58,811 nucleotides of DNA from Comamonadaceae bacterium 2PF (lineage in GTDB: Bacteria; Pseudomonadota; Gammaproteobacteria; Burkholderiales; Burkholderiaceae_C): contig SCMV01000023.1 of NCBI GenBank assembly GCA_005502875.1, positions 1 to 58,811 on the forward strand. The letters run 5' to 3'. This document shows, piece after piece, positions 19,501-27,596 of this stretch (positions are counted from its first letter, which is position 1; each line of letters begins with the position of its first letter). The notes under the pieces were generated by a model. The model was not told where the DNA came from and ran no database searches. It saw only the letters and a program-made list of their open reading frames with translations. A program made the position numbers and the translations under genes.

Positions 19501-22500
19501 CGAAACGGCCGACCTGGCCGTCCTCAACACGGTTCAGCTGCGCGTGCTGGGCACCGCCGCCATCGCCGCCCTGACCAGCGACCAGATCGAAGCCCTGGGC
19601 ACCGCACAGGTCAACGGCCTGACGGTGCAGCAAGTCGCCGCGCTGACCACCGAACAAATCACCAACCTGGAAACCGCCGACGTGCGCGCGCTCAACACCG
19701 CGCAGATCGCCGGCCTGCAAGGCGCCCAGGTGGTGGCCTTGAGCACCGATCAAATCCAGGCCCTGGGCACCGCCGCCATCGCGGCCCTGACCACGGCCAA
19801 CGTCGCCCTGCTGGAAACCGAAGACCTGGCCGCCATGAGCTCGGCCCAGATCGGCGCCCTGACCACGGCGCAACTGGGCGCGCTCAGCAGCGAGCAGTTC
19901 CTGGCCATCGACACCGCTGACCTGCAGGCGCTCAACGCCGCGCAACTGCTGTCCATGGGCCTGACCGGTGTGGAATCGCTCTCGAGCGACCAGATCGCCG
20001 CGCTCAGCAGCGCCCAGATCCGCGCCCTGAGCACCGCCCAGATCCACGCCCTGAGCACCGAGCAACTGGCGGCCATCACCACCGCTGGCGTGCAAGCCAT
20101 GACCAGCGCCCAGACCCTGGCCCTGACGACGGCCCAGGTCGATGCCATGACCACCAGCCAGGTGGCCGCGATCAACACCGCCAACATCCGCTTCCTGAGC
20201 GCCGGGCACATCGAGGCGCTCGACACCGCGCAGGTGGTGGCCTTGACCACCGCCCAGGCCACCGCCCTGACCACGCAGCAGCTCGCCGCCTTCAGCACCG
20301 AGCAGACCGAAGCCATCGAGACCGCCGACCTGGCCGCACTGAGCTCGGCTCAGGTGGTGGCCCTGGGCGCCGCCAACGCGGCGGCACTGACCACGGCACA
20401 GGTCGTCGCCCTGACCACCGCCCAGGTGGCCGGGCTGACCACGGCCCAGGTGGCCGGGCTGTCGTCCGAGCAGATCGAGGCCATGGAAACCGCCGACGTG
20501 CGCGCCATGACCGCCGCCCAGACCGCCGTGCTGAGCACCGCACAGGCTGAAGGCCTGACCACCGCGCAGATCGCGGCCATGGGCACGGCCAACGTGCGCG
20601 CCCTGAGCAACGACGCCCTGGCGTCCCTGACGTCCGAGCAGCTCAATGCCCTGAGCACCGCGCAGGTCCAAGCCCTGAGCACCGCCCAGGTCGCCAACCT
20701 GACCACCGAGCAGCTCAGCAACCTGGAGACCGCCGACGTCGCCGCCCTGTCGTCCGCGCAGATGCAGGCGATCTCGGCCGCGAACTTCTCCAGCCTGGGC
20801 TCGCAGCACATCGCCGCGCTGACCACGGCACAGGTCGCCACGCTGACCACCGCGCAAGCGCAGGCCCTGCAAACGGAACAACTTGAAGGCCTGACCACCG
20901 CCGGCGTGCGCGCCCTGGGCACCCAGCACTTCGCGGTGCTGGACTCGGCCCAGCTGGACGCCTTGAGCACCGCACAGGTGGCCGCCATCGAAACCGCTGA
21001 CCTGCGTGCCCTGAACGCAGGTGAACTCGGCGGCTTGGGCACCGACGACATCGTCGCGCTGAGCACGGCGCAGTTCGCCGCGCTGCAAACCGCGCAACTG
21101 GCGGCCCTGGCGACCGAACAGATCGAGGTCATCGAAACCACCGACCTCCTGGCGCTGTCTGCGGTGCAGGTCAACGCCTTGGGCGCCGATGGCATCGCCG
21201 CCTTGACCACTGGCCAGGTGTCCGTGCTCAAGACCGACCAGGTCGCGGGCCTGAGCACCGCCCAGGTCGGCGCCCTCGACACCGCCCAAGTGGCCGTGCT
21301 GAGCACCAACGCCATCCGCGCCCTGACCACCGCGCAAGCCGCCACGCTGTCGACCGAACAGGTCGCCGCCCTGGAGACGGCGCAAGTGGTGGCGCTGAGC
21401 ACCGCCAGCATGCGCAACCTCACCAACGACGCCGTGTCCGCGCTGACCACCGGCCAGGTCACGGTGCTGAGCACCGCGCAGACCTCGGCCCTGTCGAACG
21501 CGCAAGTCGGCGCCCTGACCTCGGAGCAGATCCAGGCCCTGCAGACCCGCAACATCGCCTTCCTGAGCACCGCGCAGGTCCAGTCCCTGGGTGAAGCCGG
21601 CGCCGACGTGCTGACCTCGGCCCAGATCGCCGCCCTGACCTCGGCCCAGGCCGCTTCGCTGACGACCGCCCAGGTCGCCACGCTGAGCACCGACCAGATC
21701 GCCGCCCTGTCGGTCAACAACATCCGCGTGCTGACCGTGGCCCAAGCGGCCGCGCTGGACTCCGAACAGGTCAACGCCTTCAGCACCGCGCAGATCGGTG
21801 CCCTGAGCACCGCCGACGTGCGCGCCCTGACCACCGACGCCATCGGTGGCCTGAGCGCCACGCAGATGGCGGCGCTGAGCACCCTGCAAGTCGCTTCGCT
21901 GACGACCACGCAGGTCCAGGCCCTGGCCACCGACCAGGTCGCGGCCATGGAGACCGCCGACATCCGCGCCCTGACCACCGCCCAGGCCATGGTCCTGAGC
22001 AGCGACCAGGCTGCCGCGCTGACGGCCAACCAGATCGCCGCGCTGGAGACCGCCGACCTGCGCCTGATGTCCACCCTGGCCATCAGCGGGCTGACCAGCG
22101 ACCAGGTGGCCGCCCTGACCTCTGCCCAGGTCGTGGCCCTGAACAACGCCCAGGTCGCTGCCCTGAGCACCGAGCAGGTCGCATCGATCGAGACCGCCGA
22201 CATCCGCGCCCTGAGCGCCGCGCAAGCGGCCGTGCTCAGCACCGCGCAGGTCGAGGCCCTGACCTCCGGCCAGATCGCCGCGCTCAACACCGCCGCGCTG
22301 CGCAGCCTGACCACGGCTGCGGTGGCCGCCCTGTCGACCGACCAGATCGAAGCCCTGGGCACCGCGCAGATCGCCTCGCTGACCTCGCAACAGATCGCCG
22401 CGCTGTCGACCGAGCAGCTCGCCAGCATCGAGACGCAGGACATCGCCGCTCTGGGCACCGCCCAGCTCGCCGCGATCAGCGCCGGCAAGTTCTCGGCGCT

Positions 22501-24508
22501 GACCGCTGACCAGATCGCTGCGCTGACCACGGTTCAGGTGCCACGCCTGAGCGCCGCGCAAATCGCTGCGATGACGACCGAGCAGATCGCCGCCATCGAA
22601 ACCGCCGACTTCCGCCTGCTCAGCAGCACCCAACTGGCTGCGCTGCAGACCGCTCAGATCGCCGGCCTGACCACCGATCAGGTCCAATCGATCAGCTCGG
22701 CCAACATCCGCTTCCTGGACGCCGCCGACGTGGGTGCGATGAGCACCGAGCAGCTGCGCGCCCTGACCACCGCGCAGGCCCTGGGCCTGACCACGGCCCA
22801 GGTCGCCGCGCTCGACACCACGCAAGTGGCCGCCCTGGAAACCGCCGACCTGGCCGCCCTGGGCACCGCTCAGATCAACGCGCTGGGCACCGCCGGCATC
22901 GTGGCCCTGAGCACCGACCAAGTCGCCGCCCTGAGCACGACCCAAGTCAGCCGCCTGACCAACGCCCAGGTCACCGCGATGACCAGCGAGCAGCTCAACG
23001 CGATGGAGGCCGCTGACCTGCGCGCCCTGAGCACCGCCCAGCTCAACGCCATCGGCACGGCCAACTTCGAAGGCCTGAGCACCGCCCAGATCGCCAACCT
23101 GACCTCGGCCTCGATGCGCGGCCTGGACAACGCCCACGTCGCGGCGCTGACCACCGAGCAACTGGGCGCCATCAGCACGGCCAACATCCAGACGCTGACC
23201 AGCACCCAGATCCAGGCGCTGGGCACCGAACAGATCGCCTCGCTGAGCACCGCCCAGTTCGCCGCGCTGCAAACCGCACAGCTGCGCATGCTGGCCAACG
23301 AAGACGTGGCCGCGCTGACCACCGAACAGGTCGAGGCGCTGACCACGCTGCAGATGTCGGCCTTCACCAGCACGCAGCTGGGCCAGCTCAGCTCCGAGCA
23401 GCTCGGTGCGCTGGAGACCGCTGACCTGCGCGCCCTGACGGCTGCGCAACTGGTGGGCCTGACGACCGAAGCGGTGAGCAGCCTGAACACCGAGCAGATC
23501 GGCGCCATGACCAACGCCCAGTTGACGGGCCTGACGACCACCCAGGTGGCCGCCCTGTCGACCGAAGCGATCGAGGCCCTGAGCACGGCGCAGATGGCCG
23601 CCTTCGGCACCGCCGCGCTGCAGGCCCTGACCACCGACCAGATCGTGGCGATGGAAACCGCAGACCTGCGCGCCCTGACCATGACCCAGTCGACGTCCTT
23701 CTCTGGTGCGCAGATCTCGGCGATGAGCGCCGAGCAGATCGACGCGCTGCTGGCGACCTCGCCGATCGTGCTGGACCTGGACGGCAACGGGGTCAGCACC
23801 CTGGCCGCCAGCGCCGGCGTGAACTTCGACCTCAACGCCACGGGCAACGCCCACCAAGTGGGTTGGGCCAGCGCCACGGACGGCCTGCTGGTGCGTGACC
23901 GCAACGGCGACGGCCTGATCAACGATGGCTCCGAGCTGTACGGCAACGGCACCCGCCTGGCCGATGGCTCTCGCGCTGGCAACGGCTACGAGGCATTGGC
24001 GATGGAGGACGGCAACCGCGACGGCGTGCTCGACCAGGCGGACGCGGCCTTTGCCGACCTGCGCCTGTGGGTGGACGCCAACAGCGACGGCATCACCGAT
24101 GCGGGCGAGTTGCACACGCTCAGCGACTTCGGCATCACGTCGATGGACCTGGCCTACACGCACACCGACACGGTGGACAACGGCAACCTGTTGGCGATGT
24201 CGTCGAGCTACACGACCAGCGATGGTCAGACGCACGACATGGCGGACGTCTGGTTCCGTCAGGACACGGGCGATGCCAACGGTGTGACCGACCTGCAGGC
24301 TGCCGATTTGTTGGCGGCGCCGACGGACTCGGTGCTGGCGGTTGCGGGCAGCAGCGCGGGTGGGGCCGAGGCTTCGTCGGGCGGTGCTGCGGTGGCCGAT
24401 GGCGGTGGTGCGGCCGACCAGGTGATGGTGGACACGGCGGCGATTGCCGCGGTGCAGGGGCTGGCCGATGCGATGCTGGAAGAGCAGCAGCGGCAAGTCT
24501 TGATCTGA
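16526..24508 (+). CDS. Giant octapeptide-repeat type I secretion protein
   Basis: A 2660-residue protein. Residues from about 8 to 2410 are roughly 300 back-to-back octapeptides in unbroken register, consensus [LIMF]-[ST]-T-[AE]-[QD]-[VIL]-x-[ASG], for example LTTAQVAA and LSTEQIAA. Variant units punctuate the array: xETADxRA every 4-16 units, and ANIRFL more rarely. Ser/Thr at positions 2-3 gives hundreds of hydroxyl side chains. Residues about 2412-2560 form a calcium-binding region like that of FrpC-type secreted proteins (DLDGNG near 2417, DRNGDG near 2457, DANSDGITDAGE near 2517), followed by a Gly/Ala/Ser-rich tail. No Sec signal and no GGxGxDxxx nonapeptides are seen. GGGGAA stands 7 bases before the ATG. 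A type I secretion operon lies nearby at 29.6-34.6 kb. Likely a surface filament or adhesin; the exact role is unknown. Confidence 0.9.
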   Translation: MASLIPSLSTAQIAALSTQSIVNLSTADWALFSTAQAAALTTAQVAVIETADFRAMTTAAVSALTDDQVDALTTRQWAAMTTQQVASLTTAQLQNLDATDIGALSTVQLRALSTDSIASLTTEQIAALRTQQISALSNAQLQALTTTQIAAIETADIRALSGLQVAALTSDQVAAFTTEQISSMETADVRGLTTAAIRALSDDQIASLGTAQVLALTSTQFAAFTTAQIGAIETEDIRALSAAQLTQLTTAQITGLSTAQVAAISTANIRFLSPAQVAALSSEQAAALTTQQIVAMETIDVAALSTAALSAMGTGQIQALTTAQTSGLTAAQIQALSTEQLRAFDVADIRALRGIHLASLSTEQIGSLGTDQVAALTTAQVALLGTDQVNALTSGQVAALSSLQIASLTTQQLAAMGTEQAASIETADIAALGTAKISALNTDALAALTSEQIGAMTSLQAAALTTRQLAAMSTEQVAALETSDIRAMTSGQFAALSSDQVAALSTAQIAAIDALDMRMVKTAAIAALDTDQVAAMTTAQVATLTTAQVAALSSAQIGAIETADIVALQSAQFAVLNSEQASALSAAQVAAIDALDVRALSTGVMASLASDQLAALTTAQMVAMTTTQLRALTTEQIGDLQTADVAALSTLQVASLTNDQVAALTTAQIVGLTTAQVAALTTAQFSNLSTEQIAAMETADLRALTPAHYLAMSSEQLTALSNAQLAAIETADLRALTTAALSALDTSQITALGTAQIAALTTAQAANLTTEQLASLSTASIAALTTATTAALKTEQLVALTSEQVAALETADLRALSTAQIRALDTAQIEALTSSQLNNLTSLQIRALSSEQIQAIETADLAALSLANMGLLLDPQAGYFSTEQVAALTTSQVAALRTGQLSNFDSAQIAAMTTAEVAALTRLQVASISGAQAVGLDTAQVAAISTANISALGTAAVAALSTDVIESMSDAQYRALTSTQLGAFGTEQIVAIETADLAVLNTVQLRVLGTAAIAALTSDQIEALGTAQVNGLTVQQVAALTTEQITNLETADVRALNTAQIAGLQGAQVVALSTDQIQALGTAAIAALTTANVALLETEDLAAMSSAQIGALTTAQLGALSSEQFLAIDTADLQALNAAQLLSMGLTGVESLSSDQIAALSSAQIRALSTAQIHALSTEQLAAITTAGVQAMTSAQTLALTTAQVDAMTTSQVAAINTANIRFLSAGHIEALDTAQVVALTTAQATALTTQQLAAFSTEQTEAIETADLAALSSAQVVALGAANAAALTTAQVVALTTAQVAGLTTAQVAGLSSEQIEAMETADVRAMTAAQTAVLSTAQAEGLTTAQIAAMGTANVRALSNDALASLTSEQLNALSTAQVQALSTAQVANLTTEQLSNLETADVAALSSAQMQAISAANFSSLGSQHIAALTTAQVATLTTAQAQALQTEQLEGLTTAGVRALGTQHFAVLDSAQLDALSTAQVAAIETADLRALNAGELGGLGTDDIVALSTAQFAALQTAQLAALATEQIEVIETTDLLALSAVQVNALGADGIAALTTGQVSVLKTDQVAGLSTAQVGALDTAQVAVLSTNAIRALTTAQAATLSTEQVAALETAQVVALSTASMRNLTNDAVSALTTGQVTVLSTAQTSALSNAQVGALTSEQIQALQTRNIAFLSTAQVQSLGEAGADVLTSAQIAALTSAQAASLTTAQVATLSTDQIAALSVNNIRVLTVAQAAALDSEQVNAFSTAQIGALSTADVRALTTDAIGGLSATQMAALSTLQVASLTTTQVQALATDQVAAMETADIRALTTAQAMVLSSDQAAALTANQIAALETADLRLMSTLAISGLTSDQVAALTSAQVVALNNAQVAALSTEQVASIETADIRALSAAQAAVLSTAQVEALTSGQIAALNTAALRSLTTAAVAALSTDQIEALGTAQIASLTSQQIAALSTEQLASIETQDIAALGTAQLAAISAGKFSALTADQIAALTTVQVPRLSAAQIAAMTTEQIAAIETADFRLLSSTQLAALQTAQIAGLTTDQVQSISSANIRFLDAADVGAMSTEQLRALTTAQALGLTTAQVAALDTTQVAALETADLAALGTAQINALGTAGIVALSTDQVAALSTTQVSRLTNAQVTAMTSEQLNAMEAADLRALSTAQLNAIGTANFEGLSTAQIANLTSASMRGLDNAHVAALTTEQLGAISTANIQTLTSTQIQALGTEQIASLSTAQFAALQTAQLRMLANEDVAALTTEQVEALTTLQMSAFTSTQLGQLSSEQLGALETADLRALTAAQLVGLTTEAVSSLNTEQIGAMTNAQLTGLTTTQVAALSTEAIEALSTAQMAAFGTAALQALTTDQIVAMETADLRALTMTQSTSFSGAQISAMSAEQIDALLATSPIVLDLDGNGVSTLAASAGVNFDLNATGNAHQVGWASATDGLLVRDRNGDGLINDGSELYGNGTRLADGSRAGNGYEALAMEDGNRDGVLDQADAAFADLRLWVDANSDGITDAGELHTLSDFGITSMDLAYTHTDTVDNGNLLAMSSSYTTSDGQTHDMADVWFRQDTGDANGVTDLQAADLLAAPTDSVLAVAGSSAGGAEASSGGAAVADGGGAADQVMVDTAAIAAVQGLADAMLEEQQRQVLI
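16547..23755 (+). repeat. Tandem 24-bp (octapeptide) repeat array, about 300 units
   Basis: The coding DNA of the octapeptide region repeats with a 24-bp period, with units such as CTGACCACCGCCCAGGTGGC. Synonymous codons differ widely between units while the amino-acid pattern holds, so the array looks old and under protein-level selection rather than freshly expanded. Register is kept throughout; the least typical unit is near 19138-19165 (LLDPQAGY). Because most frames lack stops in this DNA, long shadow frames appear on both strands. Confidence 0.9.
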
Positions 24509-24532
24509 TCGGGCTGCTGGATGGCAGCGAGG

Positions 24533-24560
24533 GCGGCCCCTTTTGGGGTCGCTTTTTTTT
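24533..24560 (+). terminator. Rho-independent terminator of the giant repeat gene
   Basis: Stem GCGGCCCC (24533-24540) and GGGGTCGC (24545-24552) with a TTTT loop and eight T (24553-24560), 25 bases after the stop codon. Confidence 0.9.
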
Positions 24561-24596
24561 GGGCGCTTTGTCGGGGCAGCGCGAGGCGGGGGCTGC

Positions 24597-24809
24597 GGCG
24601 CTGTGCGGTCGGGCACCAGGGTGGTGGTCCCGCCTTCAGCGGGACTGCCCTGCGGTGCTCACAGCGAGGTGGGGCCTTCGAACTCGCTGCGCGCCCTGTG
24701 GGCGCTCCGCTCAAACAACTCAGGCCAGTCAGAGACGCAAGCACGCTGCGCGTGCCCACCTCGCCACTGCGCTCCTCGGCACCACCCAGGCGCCCGCCCG
24801 CACAGCGCC
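24597..24809 (+). repeat. Structured repeat element, copy A
   Basis: A 213-base element bounded by 21-base inverted arms (24597-24617 and 24789-24809, 19 of 21 paired) around a 171-base interior. The interior holds a hairpin at 24627-24645, a long-range stem 24664-24673 with 24755-24764, and small hairpins at 24691-24705 and 24741-24755. The stretch 24706-24740 looks unpaired and is well conserved in copy B (27240-27452, opposite orientation). Eleven pairs differ between copies yet remain complementary, so the fold is conserved. It could be a structured RNA or a hairpin-forming repeat such as a MITE or REP-like unit. It lies just after the terminator of the giant gene. Confidence 0.75.
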
Positions 24810-24860
24810 TTCGCCCTCTTCCGCCTCGCTGGTGGCGTGCGACGAGTTTGGGCGGCGCGC

Positions 24861-25090
24861 GGGGCTTTTTGGGTGGCGCGCCGAGTGTTTTGCTCGGTGA
24901 GCGGAGCTCTTTACTCGGTGAGCCGAGCTTTTTGGGTGGCTGGCCGAGCTTTTTGCTCGGTGCGCCGAGCTCGGAGCTCGGTGAATGCACCTAGATGGGG
25001 CGTGAGCGAGTGTTGGAACTCGGCATTTGTCTGAAATTACTCGGATCGTGTCCGGAAAAGACTGGTGTGCCGAGCTCTGAGTTCGGGGAG
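24861..25090. repeat. Array of short hairpins with about 21-bp spacing
   Basis: Several related units whose core is CCGAGC-TTTTT-GCTCGG or a variant: 24881-24897, 24901-24930 (two half units), 24944-24960, 24965-24981, and weaker ones near 25008-25022 and 25068-25090. Interspersed GGGTGGC segments extend the repeat. Read on the minus strand it would give heptapeptides such as LGAPSKK, but that frame crosses the terminator and is not credible as a gene. It may act as a transcription or RNA-stability barrier, or be a REP-like insertion site. Confidence 0.6.
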
Positions 25091-25305
25091 TGTCGCGAAA
25101 CAACTCAACGAACAGGCCTCATGGTGAGGGTGCGTGCATTTCACATGTCAATCCGCGCGTCAATTCGGAGTATGGCATAAAAAGTATCGAGCCAATGAAG
25201 GCAAGAAAACAGGGTAGCAACCGCACGCTTGAATGGGTTCATCAAATTGACGCAATCAGCTTTTAAAATTTTCCCCTCCACAACAAAAGCAGGGGCGAGT
25301 CGACA
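25091..25305. other. AT-richer upstream region of the DUF1963 gene
   Basis: Base composition drops clearly below that of the flanks. No gene or clean promoter was found. AGGGG stands about 9 bases before the ATG at 25306. Confidence 0.5.
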
Positions 25306-27138
25306 ATGAATACACAACAGTTTGAGGAGATGCGCGAGGGATTGCGTGACGCCATGTCGTACGTCCGGCTATACACTCCAAAAATCAGCATTCAAAATCT
25401 CCTGCAGACCCTGCAATCACTGCTCCAGTTGGCACCCGGCTCGCTTGATCAGATTGACGATTTCATGCGGCTAGCAAAAGGCGACGAGCTTCCGGCCCAA
25501 GACTTTCAACTCATCAAACAAGCGCTGGCTGACTGGAGAGAGCGTGAACGTCAAAAATCTGCGAAACAAAATTTTGACCTCGTGGCGGCCATCAACGAGC
25601 AGCGTTTTTCCGAGATTGTCGATATCTACATCTCAAACCCTGACTTCCGTCCCCTGGCGATTGACGCGCTGAAAAGCAGCGAGCCCGTTCTGTGGCTGCG
25701 CCGAGTGCATCCGCACCAAGATGCGAGACCCACGCTGGGTCGCCTAGGAGGACAGCCTTCTCTGTCGTCTAGTGACGACTGGCCTCGTGACCGCGATGGT
25801 CATCTCGCTTTTTTTGTTGGCCAACTAGACTGTGCCGAGATCAACACACTGATGCCGGGGTATCTTCCCGCAGATGGGGTGCTGTGCTTCTTCATCGATT
25901 GGGACATGGAGAAGGGCTGGGACGACCAAGGTGCTAAACCCTGCTATGTGCTTCACGTCACCAACCCATCCGACGCGCCGACCATACCAGCGGACTACCA
26001 CCAACCACCAAACGTGCTTCCCCCGGTGGGGATGCATCTTGTTGAGTTAGAACATGATTCCCGCGAATTGCAGCCTCGATTGTGGGCACAAATGGATTTT
26101 GAAGCCATGCGGATTCTCATGATGCCCGGTTTCGTGGAGCCGCCCCACGCTGCTGCACAGGATGCCCGCGAGTTCAGCATGGAGTTTCAACACATCGCCC
26201 GCGAATACCGCCGTGCGGCAATTGACGGCCAGCGAGGGGAAAGACCTCGCACGCGGGACTTTGTTTGTCCTGGAACGAGGGCGCGTCCCGACCGCAGCGC
26301 CTGCGACCTGAGCGGTTTTCCTTGGGCCGGCGTTTACATTGCCACCCTTGCACAAGAAGTGCTTCGCGGGGTCAACACAGAAATCAGTCGATGCGTTCAC
26401 AATGGGCTCAGCGCGCTCGATTTCAACGCATTGGGCTTCCATACCCGATACCGAGCCCCAGAATTGCCGTCGCCCCCACACGCTTTGGAAAGGGCTTCCG
26501 CCTGGGCTGCAGAGCACACCCCTCAACTGGCGCGGCAAATGCAGTACTGGCTCGAACTGGAACGCCTGGCCCGAGAGGCGCGCGGCTTCTTCGATCAATT
26601 CATTGACCGACCGATGGACGAGCCCAGTGAGGCCGAAAAGCGGCGTTTCGTCGACTGGCTGGCCGCTTGGATAAACATGGGCGACTCTCGTAACAGCCGA
26701 AATTACCCCCGCCCATTTGAAGCCGAAGGCCCCGTGCATGAACTCGCCGAGGCGCTGCCGCCGAACGACACGCACAACCCCCAGCAGTCGTTCGGCAATT
26801 TTTATAGATTTAGCCTCGCCGACGCTTTCGCCACAGGCTTGCACAATGCGACCGCGCAAATCGCCAGCAACCACTCCGTTGCCCGTCGCGTACCCAATGA
26901 GGTGCTTGATGTTGCGCTGAGGCTCTCAGAGCAGTCCGGACGCCACCACTGGGCACTTGGCCCGCCAATGCCGATCCAGGACGAGGGCGTGTTTCGCAAC
27001 AAGGTGCTGCTACTCCAGGTAGAGGATGACCACACGCTTTTCTCCAAATTGGGAGGCCTCTTGTACTTCATCATCGACCCCGAAGAACTTGCGCAGCATC
27101 GTTTCGACAAGGTTCAGGTAGTGTCGCAGTGTGATTGA
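25306..27138 (+). CDS. Large protein with DUF1963-like regions, accessory gene
   Basis: A 610-residue soluble protein with no signal or membrane segment. Residues about 135-215 (GRLGGQPSL...DWPRD...LAFFVGQLDCAEI...GVLCFFID) look like the first half of a DUF1963 (YwqG-like) domain, and the last 50 residues (LLLQVEDD...GGLLYFIIDPEEL) match the second half, so the domain may be split by a 300-residue insert. The N-terminal 120 residues are helical. Many rare-looking codons and lower GC set it apart from its neighbours, suggesting transfer. It is flanked by inverted structured elements A and B. DUF1963 proteins often appear in toxin or defence neighbourhoods, but the role here is unknown. Confidence 0.7.
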   Translation: MNTQQFEEMREGLRDAMSYVRLYTPKISIQNLLQTLQSLLQLAPGSLDQIDDFMRLAKGDELPAQDFQLIKQALADWRERERQKSAKQNFDLVAAINEQRFSEIVDIYISNPDFRPLAIDALKSSEPVLWLRRVHPHQDARPTLGRLGGQPSLSSSDDWPRDRDGHLAFFVGQLDCAEINTLMPGYLPADGVLCFFIDWDMEKGWDDQGAKPCYVLHVTNPSDAPTIPADYHQPPNVLPPVGMHLVELEHDSRELQPRLWAQMDFEAMRILMMPGFVEPPHAAAQDAREFSMEFQHIAREYRRAAIDGQRGERPRTRDFVCPGTRARPDRSACDLSGFPWAGVYIATLAQEVLRGVNTEISRCVHNGLSALDFNALGFHTRYRAPELPSPPHALERASAWAAEHTPQLARQMQYWLELERLAREARGFFDQFIDRPMDEPSEAEKRRFVDWLAAWINMGDSRNSRNYPRPFEAEGPVHELAEALPPNDTHNPQQSFGNFYRFSLADAFATGLHNATAQIASNHSVARRVPNEVLDVALRLSEQSGRHHWALGPPMPIQDEGVFRNKVLLLQVEDDHTLFSKLGGLLYFIIDPEELAQHRFDKVQVVSQCD

Positions 27139-27239
27139 TCCCCCATCGATTTGGGTGCGTAGTCCGCCCTGAACAACTGGCCAAAAATGTTGCGCCCCTA
27201 GTCCCCCCCACAAGCTCAAAGCGGGGCACAAAGCGCGAA

Positions 27240-27452
27240 GCCGGCATCGGCTCGGGCGCCTCGCGGGTGCCGAGGAGCGCAGCGGCAAGGTGGGCGCGCG
27301 CAGCGCGCTTCGTCATCTGACTGGCCTGAGTTGTTTGAGCGGAGCGCCCGCAGGGCGCGCAGCGAGTTCGAAGGCCCCACCTTGCCGCGAGCACCGCAGG
27401 GCAGTCATGCCGCAGGCATGACCACCCGCTTGGCGCCCGAGCCGATGCCGGC
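27240..27452 (-). repeat. Structured repeat element, copy B (inverted)
   Basis: A 213-base element, the inverse of copy A at 24597-24809. Its arms 27240-27260 and 27432-27452 are perfect 21-base inverted repeats and the interior is 171 bases, exactly as in copy A. The interior hairpin at 27404-27422 (GTCATGC/GCATGAC) replaces GTCCCGC/GCGGGAC of copy A, a double compensated change. Similarity to copy A continues beyond the arm to about 27487 (CGACAAAGCGCCCC). It lies just after the terminator of the minus-strand fkbM gene, the same position relative to a terminator as copy A. Confidence 0.75.
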
Positions 27453-27520
27453 GCAGCGCGCCCCGCGCTGCGCCGACAAAGCGCCCCACCCCACGCACGC
27501 CAGGAAAAAACCCACAAAAA

Positions 27521-27551
27521 CAAAAAGGCCCCACCAACCAGGCAGGGCCCC
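27521..27551 (-). terminator. Rho-independent terminator of the secretion/glycosylation operon
   Basis: On the minus strand, a GC-rich stem (GGGCC / GGCCC) with a 12-base loop is followed by TTTTTGTTTTTG, about 45 bases after the fkbM stop. Confidence 0.75.
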
Positions 27552-27596
27552 TCATCAAGCGAAGGCCTCAACAGCCCTCGCCAGCATCCAAACCAA

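Noticed and set aside
16547-23755. Regular 24-bp repeats as a CRISPR array or satellite
   Set aside because: There are no spacers: units are directly adjacent, in codon register, and vary mostly at synonymous positions. No cas genes are present.
16532-24616. A 2694-residue open frame on the minus strand across the giant repeat gene
   Set aside because: It is the mirror of the 24-bp GC-rich repeat, which lacks stops in several frames. It crosses the giant gene's terminator, and its product (Gly/Gln/Arg/His-rich) resembles no protein style; the plus frame has a ribosome site and a recognisable C-terminal domain.
24259-24990. Minus-strand frame with heptapeptide repeats such as LGAPSKK
   Set aside because: The repeats come from the hairpin array, and the frame runs through element A and the terminator of the giant gene. 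No ribosome site is seen.
24561-27487. Elements A and B as short protein-coding genes (both strands share an open translation)
   Set aside because: The changes between copies preserve base pairing rather than the encoded residues, and no start or ribosome site is conserved.
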